Assembly: GCA_025504975.1 (NCBI GenBank)
Contig: JANUWI010000012.1
Span: 248,001 to 312,000 of the forward strand
DNA length: 64,000 nt
Reading direction: 5' to 3'
Origin: Plenodomus lindquistii
Taxonomy: Eukaryota > Ascomycota > Dothideomycetes > Pleosporales > Leptosphaeriaceae
The stretch's first letter is position 1. The number at the start of each line of letters is the position of its first letter. The translations under genes were made by a program, and so were the position numbers. Below, piece by piece: positions 36,901 through 48,943 of the stretch. Under the pieces are notes generated by a model that saw only the letters and a program-made list of their open reading frames with translations, made no database searches and was not told the DNA's origin.

Positions 36901-39900
36901 CTCGGGTGCCATTGGAACGTGGATCTCTATTGGGGGCACCTACTATTTGATCTCAATGGCATTCTCCGCCGCCAATATGTTTGTGCTCACACGCTTGATC
37001 GGAGGCCTTGCATTAACCCTGGCCGGATGCATATTGGGATTCATTGTCATCAGCTCAGTAGTGGGTCCAGGGGAGGGAGTAGTCTTTTTCCTCTACCTTT
37101 TCGGCTTAACGACATACCTGGTCATCCTGGCTGTGTTATCAACTTACCAGATTCCCGGGTCTAGTTTCCTCAATGGCCGTAAAATCATCATTATGGTCAT
37201 TCCGACGTTGGTCATTGCGCCGATCTTGACCATGTTCATACCAGGACATGACATCTACATATACCTGGGTGTTCTTTACGGCTTCATTGCCCTCCTGGTA
37301 TTAGGTACACGTAGAGTAGCAACTCAGTGGGTTCTCTGGTACCACGGTATCAAGACGCTCAATGATGCGGACGTTAAAGAATGGTTCATCCAGCGCCATG
37401 CTGAGCAAAAGCGAGCGCTAGCTGCTGGAGCGTCAAACAGTAAGTCACCGTCATGATCGTTGAATTGAGGGAGAATCACACTGACAGCCCCTGTAGCAGC
37501 ACGATTGAGCAAGGACTCTTCATTGGCCACAGGCATAACTCGTTACAGCCAAGTTCGTCCCGAACCGATTGAAGAAGCAACCGAGATCTTCGGAGACCTG
37601 AGTGAGCCCGCCATATTAGCGCTCTGCCGAAAAGAGTTGTATGCAGCCGTGATGAAGGAGAACAATCGTCGGCTGTGGCAAAAAGCGACCAGTGACAAAC
37701 TGGTCAAGCAACTCTCTGACTGCTGGGATTCAACGTTGTTCCTTCTGGATTGGTACTGTCGCACCACAGAAACTAAGCGACCAATTCCATTCAGTTCAAC
37801 TTGGAATCTGGAAACGCAGGTTGCTCTCGAAAGCATGCAACAATCCCAGAAGGGAATACGACTTCACAACTCCTTCATCCATTGGCGAACAGCAGGCGAT
37901 GAAGTATACTGCGGCGTCCTGTACTTTGTAGTCGCTCTCATGGATCGCTGGCTGAGTATCTTGCATGGCGGTCGGCAGGTCGGTCTAGGAGGAGATTCGA
38001 ACAACGACACGGTCCGCTTGTCTGTTGGTCTCGGCTTGGCATATTACCTGATCGGAGCGGTGCTTCTCGATTACAAGGCACAGCACCTCCATACACTCTC
38101 TGAGCAGATGTCTCCGATCTCGATCGAGAATTCCGCACAGATCCGAGTAGCCAAGGCAAACGACAAGAAATTCCGACGTCACCTATACCTTGGTACGCTG
38201 TGCCGTTTCATCGGAGTCCACGTGTGGGCTTTAGCCCTTTGTGCTGCGATGATCTGGATTTTCAATGGGTCTTCGACGGGACTTATCATGTTCCTAGCTT
38301 ACGTTGGGGCATACAGCGGCTTACTGCTGTACCAGTACAACAAAATCTTCTCTGGGCCTCACGCTTTAACACCTTTGCTGATTGCTGTCGTACTCGGCCT
38401 TGGTATTGGTAGCATTCTCACAGATTTATTCTCGGACTTCCCTTACACCAATGTCATAGCTTTGGCGATCTCTACCTGGACCGCAGCCTTGCTCTCTTTC
38501 GGAACGGCCCAGCTAGGCTTGCCCGACACGTTGAACATTCGACGATGGATTCTAAAGACATTTCGAGGGTCTCCGCAAACTCAGTCTATAGGTGTTGACA
38601 ACATTGTGGGTGCCGCTTTCCAGCACCGGTCATCCGACCACCGTTACCACGCGTACAACGGTGGCGGTGCCGACGAAGAGTTTAGTCAAAGCGAGCTCGA
38701 AGCCTTCTGCGACATGATTCAAGCTGCCCCGAAGGAGAGCCGCTATCGTGTGTCGCCCACTTCCCATCCAGGAGAGCGAATCATAGCTCTTCTTCCAAAA
38801 GGTACACACGAAATCCACTCAGAAATGGCTGTGCAGGCTTATCCAAACCTGCCTCTTTGGGTGCAGGGTATCGTGCGCGCATGGAAGCAGGATGTCATCA
38901 GAGTCTTCATTGTTCCGTTCCAGAAGATCACTGAAGTTGGCGCCAACGTTCGGGCCATATCTTATTGCGACAGCGTTCACATGACCCTGTACATCGCATC
39001 CGATGAGAGCGATTCGGCCTCCGGACAGCACAACGTCAACAGCAATGCTCAGCTTATTGCGGAAACCCTCCTCCACGCGTCAATGAAATCCATTTTTGGT
39101 TTATCTCATCATCAAGCTGCGATCGCAGAGTCATTGGTGGGGTCATGGAGAGCCGAAAATGAAGATTACGTTGTCTCAGAATGCACCAGACAAGCCGTAT
39201 CTTCGATGGTTTCGGGGCCTCAAGCAGCCGCTTTTGAGCACATCTGTCGCAAAGATCTTTTGCAGCATCTCTGTCTGGGCTTTGATTGTGATACCGACTG
39301 GGACACCCTTCCTCTTGAGATTCGCCAGCTCTTTTTGCGACGGTGCCTCGGCGAACGAGGTGGCTACACGAAATTTGAGCTTTCCTGGATCAATACCAAT
39401 ATCTCGGCAGAGAAGTCATGCACAATTACTTCACGCATTGCACGCTACGACCTGGGCGCCCTCGTCGCTGTTAACAAGCTCGGCTACTTCCTGAGCCGAG
39501 CGAGCCAGTCAGCTAGCAATAAGGAATATCGACAAATGACTACCGACATCCAAGAAGATTATCACCCAGTACTCAATCACTCCACAAACTCCATGGTCAG
39601 AATCTTTACAGAGTACATTCGACTTCCAATTGCTTATGTATACCACATCTGCGGCGCCTGGTTGAAATTCTTCATCTTAGCCTGCATGGCGGACCCGGAG
39701 TACCAGCGGGAGCTCAATGGAGCGCTGAACAAGACCCCCAACGTACTGGCATGGCCTGCGAGGTTCTTCCTTACGGGTCTGTGGATGTACAGTCGGATCA
39801 CAATGTCGATTGCGCTACCCTTCTTCCTATATCATGGCCGAAAAGATCTTGCTGGCCTGGCCGGTACGGTTAAAGGCAGAGTGATTACCCAAAAAAAGAA

Positions 39901-42900
39901 TCGGCTGATCATCAGGAGCCACGGGGACGCCGAGACTGCGTTTGTGCATACTTCGGACTCTGGGCAGTTTAAGCTAATATCATATCCTGGCGATCTCAAG
40001 CAAGAACCCGAGTGGGGTCACGTAAGGGTAGCGTACTACGACAACCACAAGATGCAAATGAATCGGCGCGAGGAGTTCAAGAGTGGGAAAGTGGTGAACG
40101 TATACACCTACGACTATGCTCTCCAGACACCCCAACGAAGAATGCAGATTACCAAAGCGAAGGACAGCCGAATACCTATGAGCAGAACATGTCTAAGTGG
40201 TGCCGAGGAAGGCGCAAAGGTCTTCTATAACCGGAAAGGTCACATTACATCCGGAAGTTACCTGCGCGATGGCAGCCTTGTTCGTTTCAAGTATCGTTAC
40301 CGAAAGAACGCGAAGTTCGATGATGAGCTTCTGCGTGCGGAGTTCGTACTTGCTCACATGTCCGCCAACGTCAGTTGGTGTGCTCCCCCAGTACGACATG
40401 CGGAGAAGATGGAACGATGGATCCCGACGCCCCGCGTGCATGAGGCTACCTTTGTTCAAGGAGCTGATGTGTATGAGTGTACCTGGTTTTATGATCACAA
40501 GTATCATCCCTCAATCACCACTAAGCTGAATGGCGAGGTGGTGGACACGCCGGATATGATTCGCCATGATTGGCTTGGTGTGCTCAAAAAGCCCACGCGT
40601 TGCTCGTTCAGTGACGAAAATCCGCTCTTGAGCTTCAACGCCCCGACAACGAGCTTCCTGAGCACACTGTGTCGTACCAACGTCAAACAGCAAGAGATTT
40701 CCACGTCAAAGGCTCGGTCACAACTCTGGAAAGCCTGGAAGAAACGGATTGATCTGGATGGCGTTGTTGTCCGATGGGTGGACGAGGAGCTCATTCGCAA
40801 GGAACCGCTTCTGAAGACCTACTGGAGGCGCCGGGATCGTGGAAGCTTACTCAAGGCAGAGGACTACCTCGCCTTGCACGCCGATGCAATCATGGCGAGC
40901 TCCGATTTAACAAGCGATATCAGCGCTTGGACCCCTCTCGCTATCCGGCTCAGCGACCTCTTCAGCTTCGGCCAAGGTGGTGACGCAGTAATCTTCACGC
41001 GGACCAAGACCCTACAGCGCGACACTGAAGACACCATGCACGTCCTCGCAGTCGATACGGGCACTTGGCCCAACGAAGGCGGTGGCGTGTCGGCGTGTAG
41101 GCGTGATCTTATCAACAACCTGCGCACCATCAAGTGGCACATGGTCGTAGAATCTGCGAATGACTTTGGTCTACCCAAGCACCAGACTGAAGAGAACGTT
41201 GAGTCACTCAAAGTCATACCTTTGTGGGGATTGGACTTCATGCACCCTAACCATGGCATGTTCAACAACAAGCTGGACAGCGAGGTGGACCATTTGGTAA
41301 AAGAAGCTACGATAGCAGATATCAAAGTCAACTTCATCCCAACGTTGACCGCTTTAGTCCGCGGCGCGAGAGCCATCGACGTAACCGCCGCAGACGTCAA
41401 GCAGGCAACAAGAGCTTTGGTCAACCTAAACACCTACTTCGAGCACTCGCGTCACTGGAAAGAGGTATGGACGAGCGACATTGTGAAGGACACATGGAGA
41501 GAATTGTGGCTGGCAGACGACATGCCTAATGCGCAACCCACGTCAGAGTGGTTTCGCACCGAGCTTCCCACTCTCAGCCACTTCGACACAGCATTGGATC
41601 TGTGGTTCAGATGTATGTCTTCAAATGTAATTGCCGCGTATGTGTTGCTAACGTTGCTAGATCTGTTCATCTTCTCAATCCCGATTCCCGACAAGGTTCC
41701 ACAGGTCTTCCAGGCATCGCATCACAGTGTCTCGGCGTCCTACGGCATCGTCTGCAAGCTCAAACGTAACTGCACGCTCCAAATTTGGGACCATGCGATC
41801 TCATGGCGTGAGACAAACCTATATCTTTCTTCAGCCATGTGCACAATGCCGCCCTTTATTAGGAATTCGCTTCTGGGTCTTATGAAGCTGACTTCGACCC
41901 TCATTCTTCATCATGCCGATCAGATTCTTCCTTGTGCAGGTCAGTCTTCGCTTTCATTGTGTATTAGTACAAGCTTACATGAATGCAGACTTTTTCAATC
42001 CTGGTTGGGAAGTAGAGATTGGCAGCTCAAAGGGGAAGCTTACCCATCGCAACGTCTTCCGTCGAAAGGTCGATCCCATCGTCAATGGCATCACCGATAT
42101 GCAAAAGTTCTCACCGGTGACCGAGATCAAGACCAAAAAACCAACTGTAACCATGCTTTCCCACGTATGGTTTGCGAAGGATATCAAGACCGCTCTCCTA
42201 GCAGCGGACATCATAGCGAACGAGTGGGGCTTCAAAGATTACCAACTTGACATCTACGGCGCCCTCAACAAATCGCCCGTCTATTCATCCGAGTGTCAGG
42301 AACTCCTCGCGTGCAAAGGCCTCGGACAGCAGGTGGCGATGCGCGGTACTTCAGATCCTGCTAAGGTCCTTGCTGATACATGGTTATTCCTCAACTCATC
42401 CGTGTCAGAAGGTCTACCGCTCGCTCTCGGAGAGGCTGCTCTGACTGGAGCTCCCGTCGTGTGTACCGACGTTGGCGCTTCGCTACGTGTCCTGACGGAC
42501 CCCGATGATGGAAAGCGCTACAGCGAAGTCGTTGCACCAAACGACGCATACGGCTTAGCACGCGCCCAGATCAATATCCTGGGTATGTTGGACGAGTGGG
42601 CTCAGTACGCGGATGACGCGCCCGGTGTCGCAGTGCCGATACTGCCGCACAAGCCAACACCGGAAGATGTCAAGCTCATCACGGCTCGCATGTACGAAAA
42701 GTCTGATCATCGGCGCAAATTGGGTATGATGGCCCGTAACATTGTGCAAAAGTCGTTCGGTGGGGAGAGGTATCTGCGCGAACATGAACAAATGCTATGG
42801 GTTGGGAAAGCCCTACATGAGATGCGTGGTGTTGAGAAGCGCATCCCAGAACCCCAGGGCCCAACTCGCATGCAATCGCTACGCGCTCGACTACCCCGAC

Positions 42901-43424
42901 AGCAGCTAGTCGAAGAAACTCCGATCAACAGTATGTACGATCCTCAGATGGAGAAGATGCTCCACCCGCGGCCTCCATGGCGTGGCTCCGCCGCCACATC
43001 GTTCTCATCTGTTTGGCTGGATGAGCCCTCGGGCACGTCGATATACCAGGACCCCATTTGGACGCGCGAAGAATCAGTCAACTATAGGCCCAACTCTCCA
43101 GGGAAGAACGCCAATCCTGCCGAACAAGATTGGCAAACGCTGCTTACCCGTCCGCCGAGGGCTTACTCCCACAACAAAGCTGCATCTACCGTGTCATCAT
43201 CATCCGGTGAATCAAGCCAACGATCCTTTCAACCACCTCATCGCAGCCCAACTCCTAGCAGAACAAACAGCTCGCTCCAGGTTCCCAGGTCAGAGTCTCG
43301 ACAAAGCGCGTTTATGAGGCTGAGCTTAGCAGAGTACGAGAGTAAGAGAAGTAGCGCACGTCCTCGAAGCCATCTGAACGAGATGGAACTTGTTGAATAT
43401 GGAACCGGGAATCGCAACCCATAG
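33983..43424 (+). CDS. gtb3: Giant multi-pass glycosyltransferase, Gtb3 type (GAG synthase/exporter, GT4)
   Basis: Probable polymerase and exporter of galactosaminogalactan at the plasma membrane. Six exons: 33983-34144, 34193-35101, 35153-37439, 37497-41612, 41661-41939, 41989-43424; introns 48, 51, 57, 48 and 49 nt; product about 3062 residues. Layout: membrane helix (about 22-44); a region of regular strand/helix alternation (about 70-350, e.g. FGVYLGAL, EAVVLDYRE, FTGVLIANW, LDIYLEIT); a soluble part; a hydrophobic block of about 7-8 helices (about 887-1084); a second block of about 6 helices (about 1254-1464); two more helices (about 1821-1905). Last comes a GT4 domain: N-lobe from about 2284 (DTGTWPNEGGGVSACRRDL), linker motif QIWDHAISWRE, C-lobe EGLPLALGEAALTGAPVV at about 2725. 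The tail is disordered. Intron 3 ends in CAGCAG with two usable acceptors. The start is the first in-frame ATG. Confidence 0.9.
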
Positions 43425-45997
43425 AAAGGGGAGATTACATACCTCGAGGAATTACTTCCGCCAATTTCTTTATATCACCCCTGAAAAGGGAGCATTCACA
43501 AATGGCGTTGGTTTTGCATTGCTAAAATTTCTTGACCATTTTTCAGCCGAACTTTGGCGTTCGTAGACTTCACATGTAAAGATATTTGTTCTCTGATCTA
43601 TACACTCGCTCTAGATGCTTTGATAACTACATAATGTATATTAACAATCTATCTGATCTTCTACAATTGAACGCTACAAAGGAATTTGTGTCTATGAATT
43701 GTGTTTACAAGCCTTGATACATGATTCGCGCGAGTCGCAAAACACACTGTTAAGTTAACAACTGTAGTTCAAGTTTGTACAATGGCCACTTGATAAGTTG
43801 TGGAGAACGCAGCGACGCCGTGTCACTGAAGCAGTCGCCTATACCCTGCCAAGGAGTAGACCGTAGCCCTGTCTCACGAAATGTGCCGCGCTTACTTGAC
43901 TAGGAATTATGAGAGTGTAGAATTTACCACTGTAGGAGTGCAATCATAGCATGCGACCTCTCGAGATTGCCGAACATGCGCAACAATGCTGGGAGAGCAC
44001 AAGTCGTTAGTAGGCTCATGTATCCTCACGACCCAAGTGGTTCGGTGGATTTGGAATCGTATTCGCAATCGCATCGGTATTTGATGCAGACCTCCAGTTG
44101 TGTCTTTCAAGCTGTCACTTGGACGATTGTTCGACATGCAATGGAACAGTAGCGGCACAAGAGATAGAGTAGACCCCGGTGGCCAGGGGAGTTACGACAT
44201 TCTGATGCTCTTGCAAAATCTGGCCCCACCAAATATTGGTCAGTAGCACCTGCGTCAGTGTTGCTGCTAGATGCGCCCGCGTAAGTAGTGTACCGAAGTG
44301 TTCCCTCGCGGCTCAGCGGCGATCAGCAAAAACTCCCGATCATTCTGCTTAGTGCCAAGGGCCCTAGGTCGAGACTTGTAGATCGTCAAAGCCATCGGTG
44401 TTTCTAAGACTTTCCCCAATGGGATGTCTGCCCAGGCACCTGGGCAGTTTTGGTAATGGCAAGTGTACTCACGGCAAAGGCAAAGTTGTGGAGCACTGTC
44501 GTCATTGTAATAGCTAGTAACTAGGCAAGTGCTTGCTTTATTCTACATGCTATTGGAGATGTGCACCTTTAGGAGTTGCTTCCTTAGAAACTTCAATCCT
44601 CCAAAGCTCGTTCGCCTCGACGAGGTCATGTTGTTTCGTCGTTGCGGGTCCACGCAACTGATGCACACAAGCTAGAAGGCGTGATGAATTTGTAATTCAG
44701 GAGGCACAAGTTTGCGCTACATGTTCTTGACTGGGTGGGCTGAAGGCATGACGTAATTCCTGGCTCAGTGTGATTAAGGTTTGGTGTGTTGCTGTAGAAG
44801 GATGGCGGCCGAAAGGAGTGCGAGCTACTTGTAACCTATGTGGCCGCGCCTGGTTAACGATAGCGAAGGCGCTGGATGTCAGGCTTCATGCCCATAAGTA
44901 CTCTATTATTCGTAATCAACGATAACAATCGTTGATCTCTCGTCCTTTTGGTGGCGTCATCAGACGTCGTGCTCTGACACTCGAGTTGCTCTGAAGCTGC
45001 CACTTCAACATCACACGCATTCATGTGTTGAACATTTAGGCCACAGCTCGACACTGTCCTACACCGCAGTCTGGTACTGCGTGTAGCTGAGCCGGGGTGG
45101 GGTATACATGGTAGCTCGAAGAGCGCAATATGGGCACCAGCTATGTATCGCGCTTATTGTGATGATGATATCTTCCAGCCAGGCCTAACCAGGGCATACA
45201 CAGGTCCCCATGAGGACGGCATACTCTGTTTACGAGGTCCTGTAATGTTGATAGGTACTCGTGAGGGTGGCATACTCCCTAAACGTATGTCTGTATCGGT
45301 TGTAGGAAGCCTAGACGGCTGCGGAAGTTTTGGTGATGACTCTGATGAGCTTACACTGCAGGTTCAATGCTGTGGTGCTGTTGTAGGTACGCGGGTACGG
45401 CAAGCTGAGTTCAAGCCTTATATACTCAAAGAGGTGATGTTGATAACTGCAAATATCTTGATCAAGAGGGTGTCGTATCGTCACGCGCAAAGGTATAGTC
45501 TAACAGCTGCGTAGACGGGTCACGAATTGTGATCGTCAAGCAGCAATGCGACATTTGATTTGGACACAGCGACGCCCTCGCAACATTGATGAGAAATGTA
45601 ATTGGAGGAAATCCCATGTGAATTGGTCAAGAAATGAGGTTGTAAGATCGCTTGGGGTCAGGATGCTTGAGCCGTGAACGCACCCGTCTCTGTGCGCGTC
45701 GACGTCATCACGTGATCGCTAGTTGCCCAACCACCGACTGTGCAAATCATTCATCACATCGACCTCGCGCTCGTGTAGCGACATTTTCAATGAAGAAATG
45801 TGTTGCTCGTATTATTATCATATCTTGTGGTATTTTGTTCCTTCGTACATGTCCAACCCTTGTATGCTGATCACAAGCAAGAGCTTGGTTCGATGAAACA
45901 AGTATTTGCCGCCCATTACCATGCATTGTTGCCATGTAGTTTACTAACGCCAATGGTATATCCATGCGACAAAAGGAAAATCATTACGGACATTACT
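43425..45997. other. Intergenic between gtb3 and the GT2 synthase (convergent 3' ends)
   Basis: About 2.6 kb. A/T-rich just after the gtb3 stop (43440-43760), as expected of a 3' UTR. An open frame of 123 codons at 45143-45514 (plus) has no recognisable domain and is not called as a gene. Confidence 0.5.
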
Positions 45998-48943
45998 CTA
46001 GTAGTTGAAGATGGTGAGCGAAGGGTTCAACGCGATCGGAAGAAGACAGTGCATAACAATGGTGACCGACCATCTACTTAATGTTAGCCATAAAGTACGT
46101 TCGGAGTCCATCATACTTACGGAAGGACTGCAGTCAAGCCATTGATCTCCCACCCGTGCGGCGCGAAGTTACCCAGATATATCATGCCTCCGATGAAACT
46201 GAACATCAGGATGTACATGTACTTGAACCGTTTCAGGATCTTCGGGACCTCAGCGAAGAAGTTTGAGTTGTCCTTCTCCTTCGCTGTTGCACCCCAGCTC
46301 ATGTTTATGCTGAACATATGAGCTAAGATGGCGAGGAGGATGTGGAAAGAGACGCCGCCGAAGAAAATGGCGAAGAAAGGCATCCACTTTATGTTCTCGA
46401 GGAGTGCCGATATGAGGTTGGCTTCCCCAATGCGCATTCGCATTATAGCAAAGCAGATGTTGGACATTAGATTGAACACGACAATCAAGGTAACGAAGAC
46501 TGCCAAGGTCAGTACTTGAACATCAAGCGAATTGGAAGCTACTTACTCTGCCATGAAGGTACGTAGTACTTGTCCAAGTCCAAGTCCCATCCGACAAGGA
46601 AGTAGTTCATCGCTCCCAAAGGTACTGCAGATCCGAGGGCATAGTAGCTGAAAATGTATCCCATTATTGTAAGTTTCGATGACAGCTGGATGTTGGAAGT
46701 CAAGAACGTTCGGAAAAGCTTTGTGAAAGGTGTTTTCCAAAGCCAGGTATGTATGGGGTTGAAAACAAGCTCGTTGCATCCGTACGCATACTTCTCCCAC
46801 CGGTCCAATTCATCAAATATGGACAGCGACACTCCCTCTTTGAATCCACGACCGTGGTAGCTGGCAAGTCGAACGATGTTTCCGCCAATTTGAAGTCGAA
46901 GGGCGATGTCAAAGTCCTCCGAAACGTGTGACTCTGACCAAAAGCAGACATGGCCATCCTCCTCTGGCGGATTACCAACCGACTGGACAGCCTGCCACCG
47001 CAAGAAAGCGTTGTGGCCGACGAATGGCGCAACCTCGCCACTGCCAACGGAAAATCGGATTGCAGTGTAGACGAGGTTTGTAAAATATGTGATGCCTAGC
47101 TACACGTTAGATCATTAACAGCGTACAGTCCTGCTCGCTTACCATTCTCAAAGTAGTCGTGCGACACTTGCATTACACCCGTCGCATGTTGGATGATCGC
47201 AACTTCTGGAGAGAGGAACATTTCCGCGGCTCCATACATGAGGCAATCCTCGGGCACGATGGTGTCTGAGTCAACAATGAGAATGATCTCTCCCATGCGA
47301 ATGTTACCACCGGCTTTCGCACGAGGGTCCGCTGCCAGCACAATATCGAGCGCCTGATAGTACAAGCTGAGCTCTTCCTCTTCGGTGATGGATGCGTTGC
47401 CTTTCTCGTATTTGCTGTCTACCATCTCCTGGAGCTTATCCTCAACACGATTCGAAACGTTCAGGGCGAAGTTCATGTTGGAGGCCTTCTTGAATTTCCC
47501 GCGACGTACAAAGCCCTCATGGCCGTGCTTTGGACGAGACACCCAGCCAATGTTATTGTTCTTGTAGAACTCCAGGAACTTCGCATTTTCCTCGTCAGAA
47601 CGAATTGCCATGCCGTCGTCGTTCATGAAGATGCGCGCTGTACCGCCACGCGACTCGTAATACGAGATGGCGGCTTGCAGACTGGCCACAGTAGGCTTGA
47701 CAACCCCCTCCAGGCTCTCCGTATATATTGGCATTTGGATAGTGATTGGAGCTGGAGTAAATCCAAGACTTCTTGCATGGGTCAGGTTTGGTTTGATTGC
47801 GCTGTGGAACCGACTGTTGGTTGTCACGCCTCCGATGGGACCCATGACCTCGAATATGTTGCCAAACACGACCACAACGAAGAAGAGTCCTAAGGCAATC
47901 CACAGGGGCTCAGTGAGGATGAGAAGGAGACGAGGGTAGAAGTGGTCGGTCATCGTTTGGAGGACCAGCTGGCGGTTGCCCAACCCGAACACCAGAACGA
48001 TGATGAGGACCATAGCCAAACCAACGAACACCGAGCTGGTGAATATGAGCGGTCGGGCCAAGGATTCTTTGGGTCCTTCAGCCTTCTCTACATCAACATC
48101 AACCTCTTCCGCGTTGACAGTGACATCCTTGTCTTTCAATACGTCAAAGTCTACGATTGACCCACCAAGAGTGGAATTGGCGCTTGACTGTATCGCACTG
48201 TCAAACCCACTGAAAGGCGATTTTGAAGTACCCCAAACCAAAGCCAAGATCCTCGACTCAATCTCCATGGCTTGTGATAGAATGGCGCCAAGGTCATCGT
48301 GCCATACTAGCAAAAGCCTTTCCTGTCGGAGTAACGCTGCGTACTGGAATTTCTTGATCGTGGAACAAGTGGTGACGTCGACCATGGAGTCGAAGACCTG
48401 GATTTGAGAACCATTCTGAAACATCAATTCCGTCTCAAATGGCTCGAGAACGTCAAAGATTGCCTGTGTACCATCGGTAGACATTGTCAAGGCCACGCCG
48501 GGGTTGATCCTCTGGACGGCTTGCACGAGATGTTGATCAGCTGTCGCTGGCTCTGTGACATAATCTCCGGCACTTTTACGGATCAGCACACCTTCGCATG
48601 AGCCTGAATGAGATGCTTCGGGTGTCATCCATCGCATCGAGCAGGCTTTGGCATGGAGATGTTTAATGATCTGATAGGTCTTAGTACAGATGCTCGGTCT
48701 TGAGAAGCGCTTCCCACCATCGCGCAACCCAGCTCACAAGCTTTCGCTTCGTTGACTTACAGCACGGTATCGCTTGTCCTCGTCGATTTTCATGGTCAAT
48801 GGCCGAGGAAGAGATGGACGGCCAGTAGACGTCTGTGCCTGCTCAATGCGGATGGAGTCGACCACACTCCCGGTAAAGGACTGCCGTCCTGAGGCAATGA
48901 CTGGCCTTGACCCCTCATGGTGGATGGTGTCAGTGTGGTACAT
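45998..48943 (-). CDS. GT2-family processive polysaccharide synthase (membrane)
   Basis: Integral-membrane beta-glycosyltransferase of the cellulose/chitin/hyaluronan-synthase superfamily. Five exons: 48761-48943, 47143-48670, 46547-47095, 46121-46499, 45998-46073; introns 90, 47, 47 and 47 nt; product 904 residues. A soluble N-terminal domain (to about 230) contains LLLVWHDDLGAI. Two helices follow (LIFTSSVFVGLAMVLIIVLV; LWIALGLFFVVVVFGNIF). The catalytic motifs are FMNDDGM, D-S-D at 528-530, S-E-D at 629-631, and DELDRWEKYAYG, where Arg669-Trp670 replace the usual QxxRW. Several C-terminal helices end in LLPIALNPSLTIFNY, coded partly by a small last exon recovered by its GTAAGT donor. The polymer made is unknown; beta-glucan (mixed-linkage) synthase is one possibility, given the GH16 gene alongside. 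Divergent with that gene across 2.3 kb. Confidence 0.9.

Noticed and set aside
45143..45514. 123-codon frame downstream of gtb3
   Set aside because: No domain, no splice sites of note and no neighbouring support; left as uncalled.
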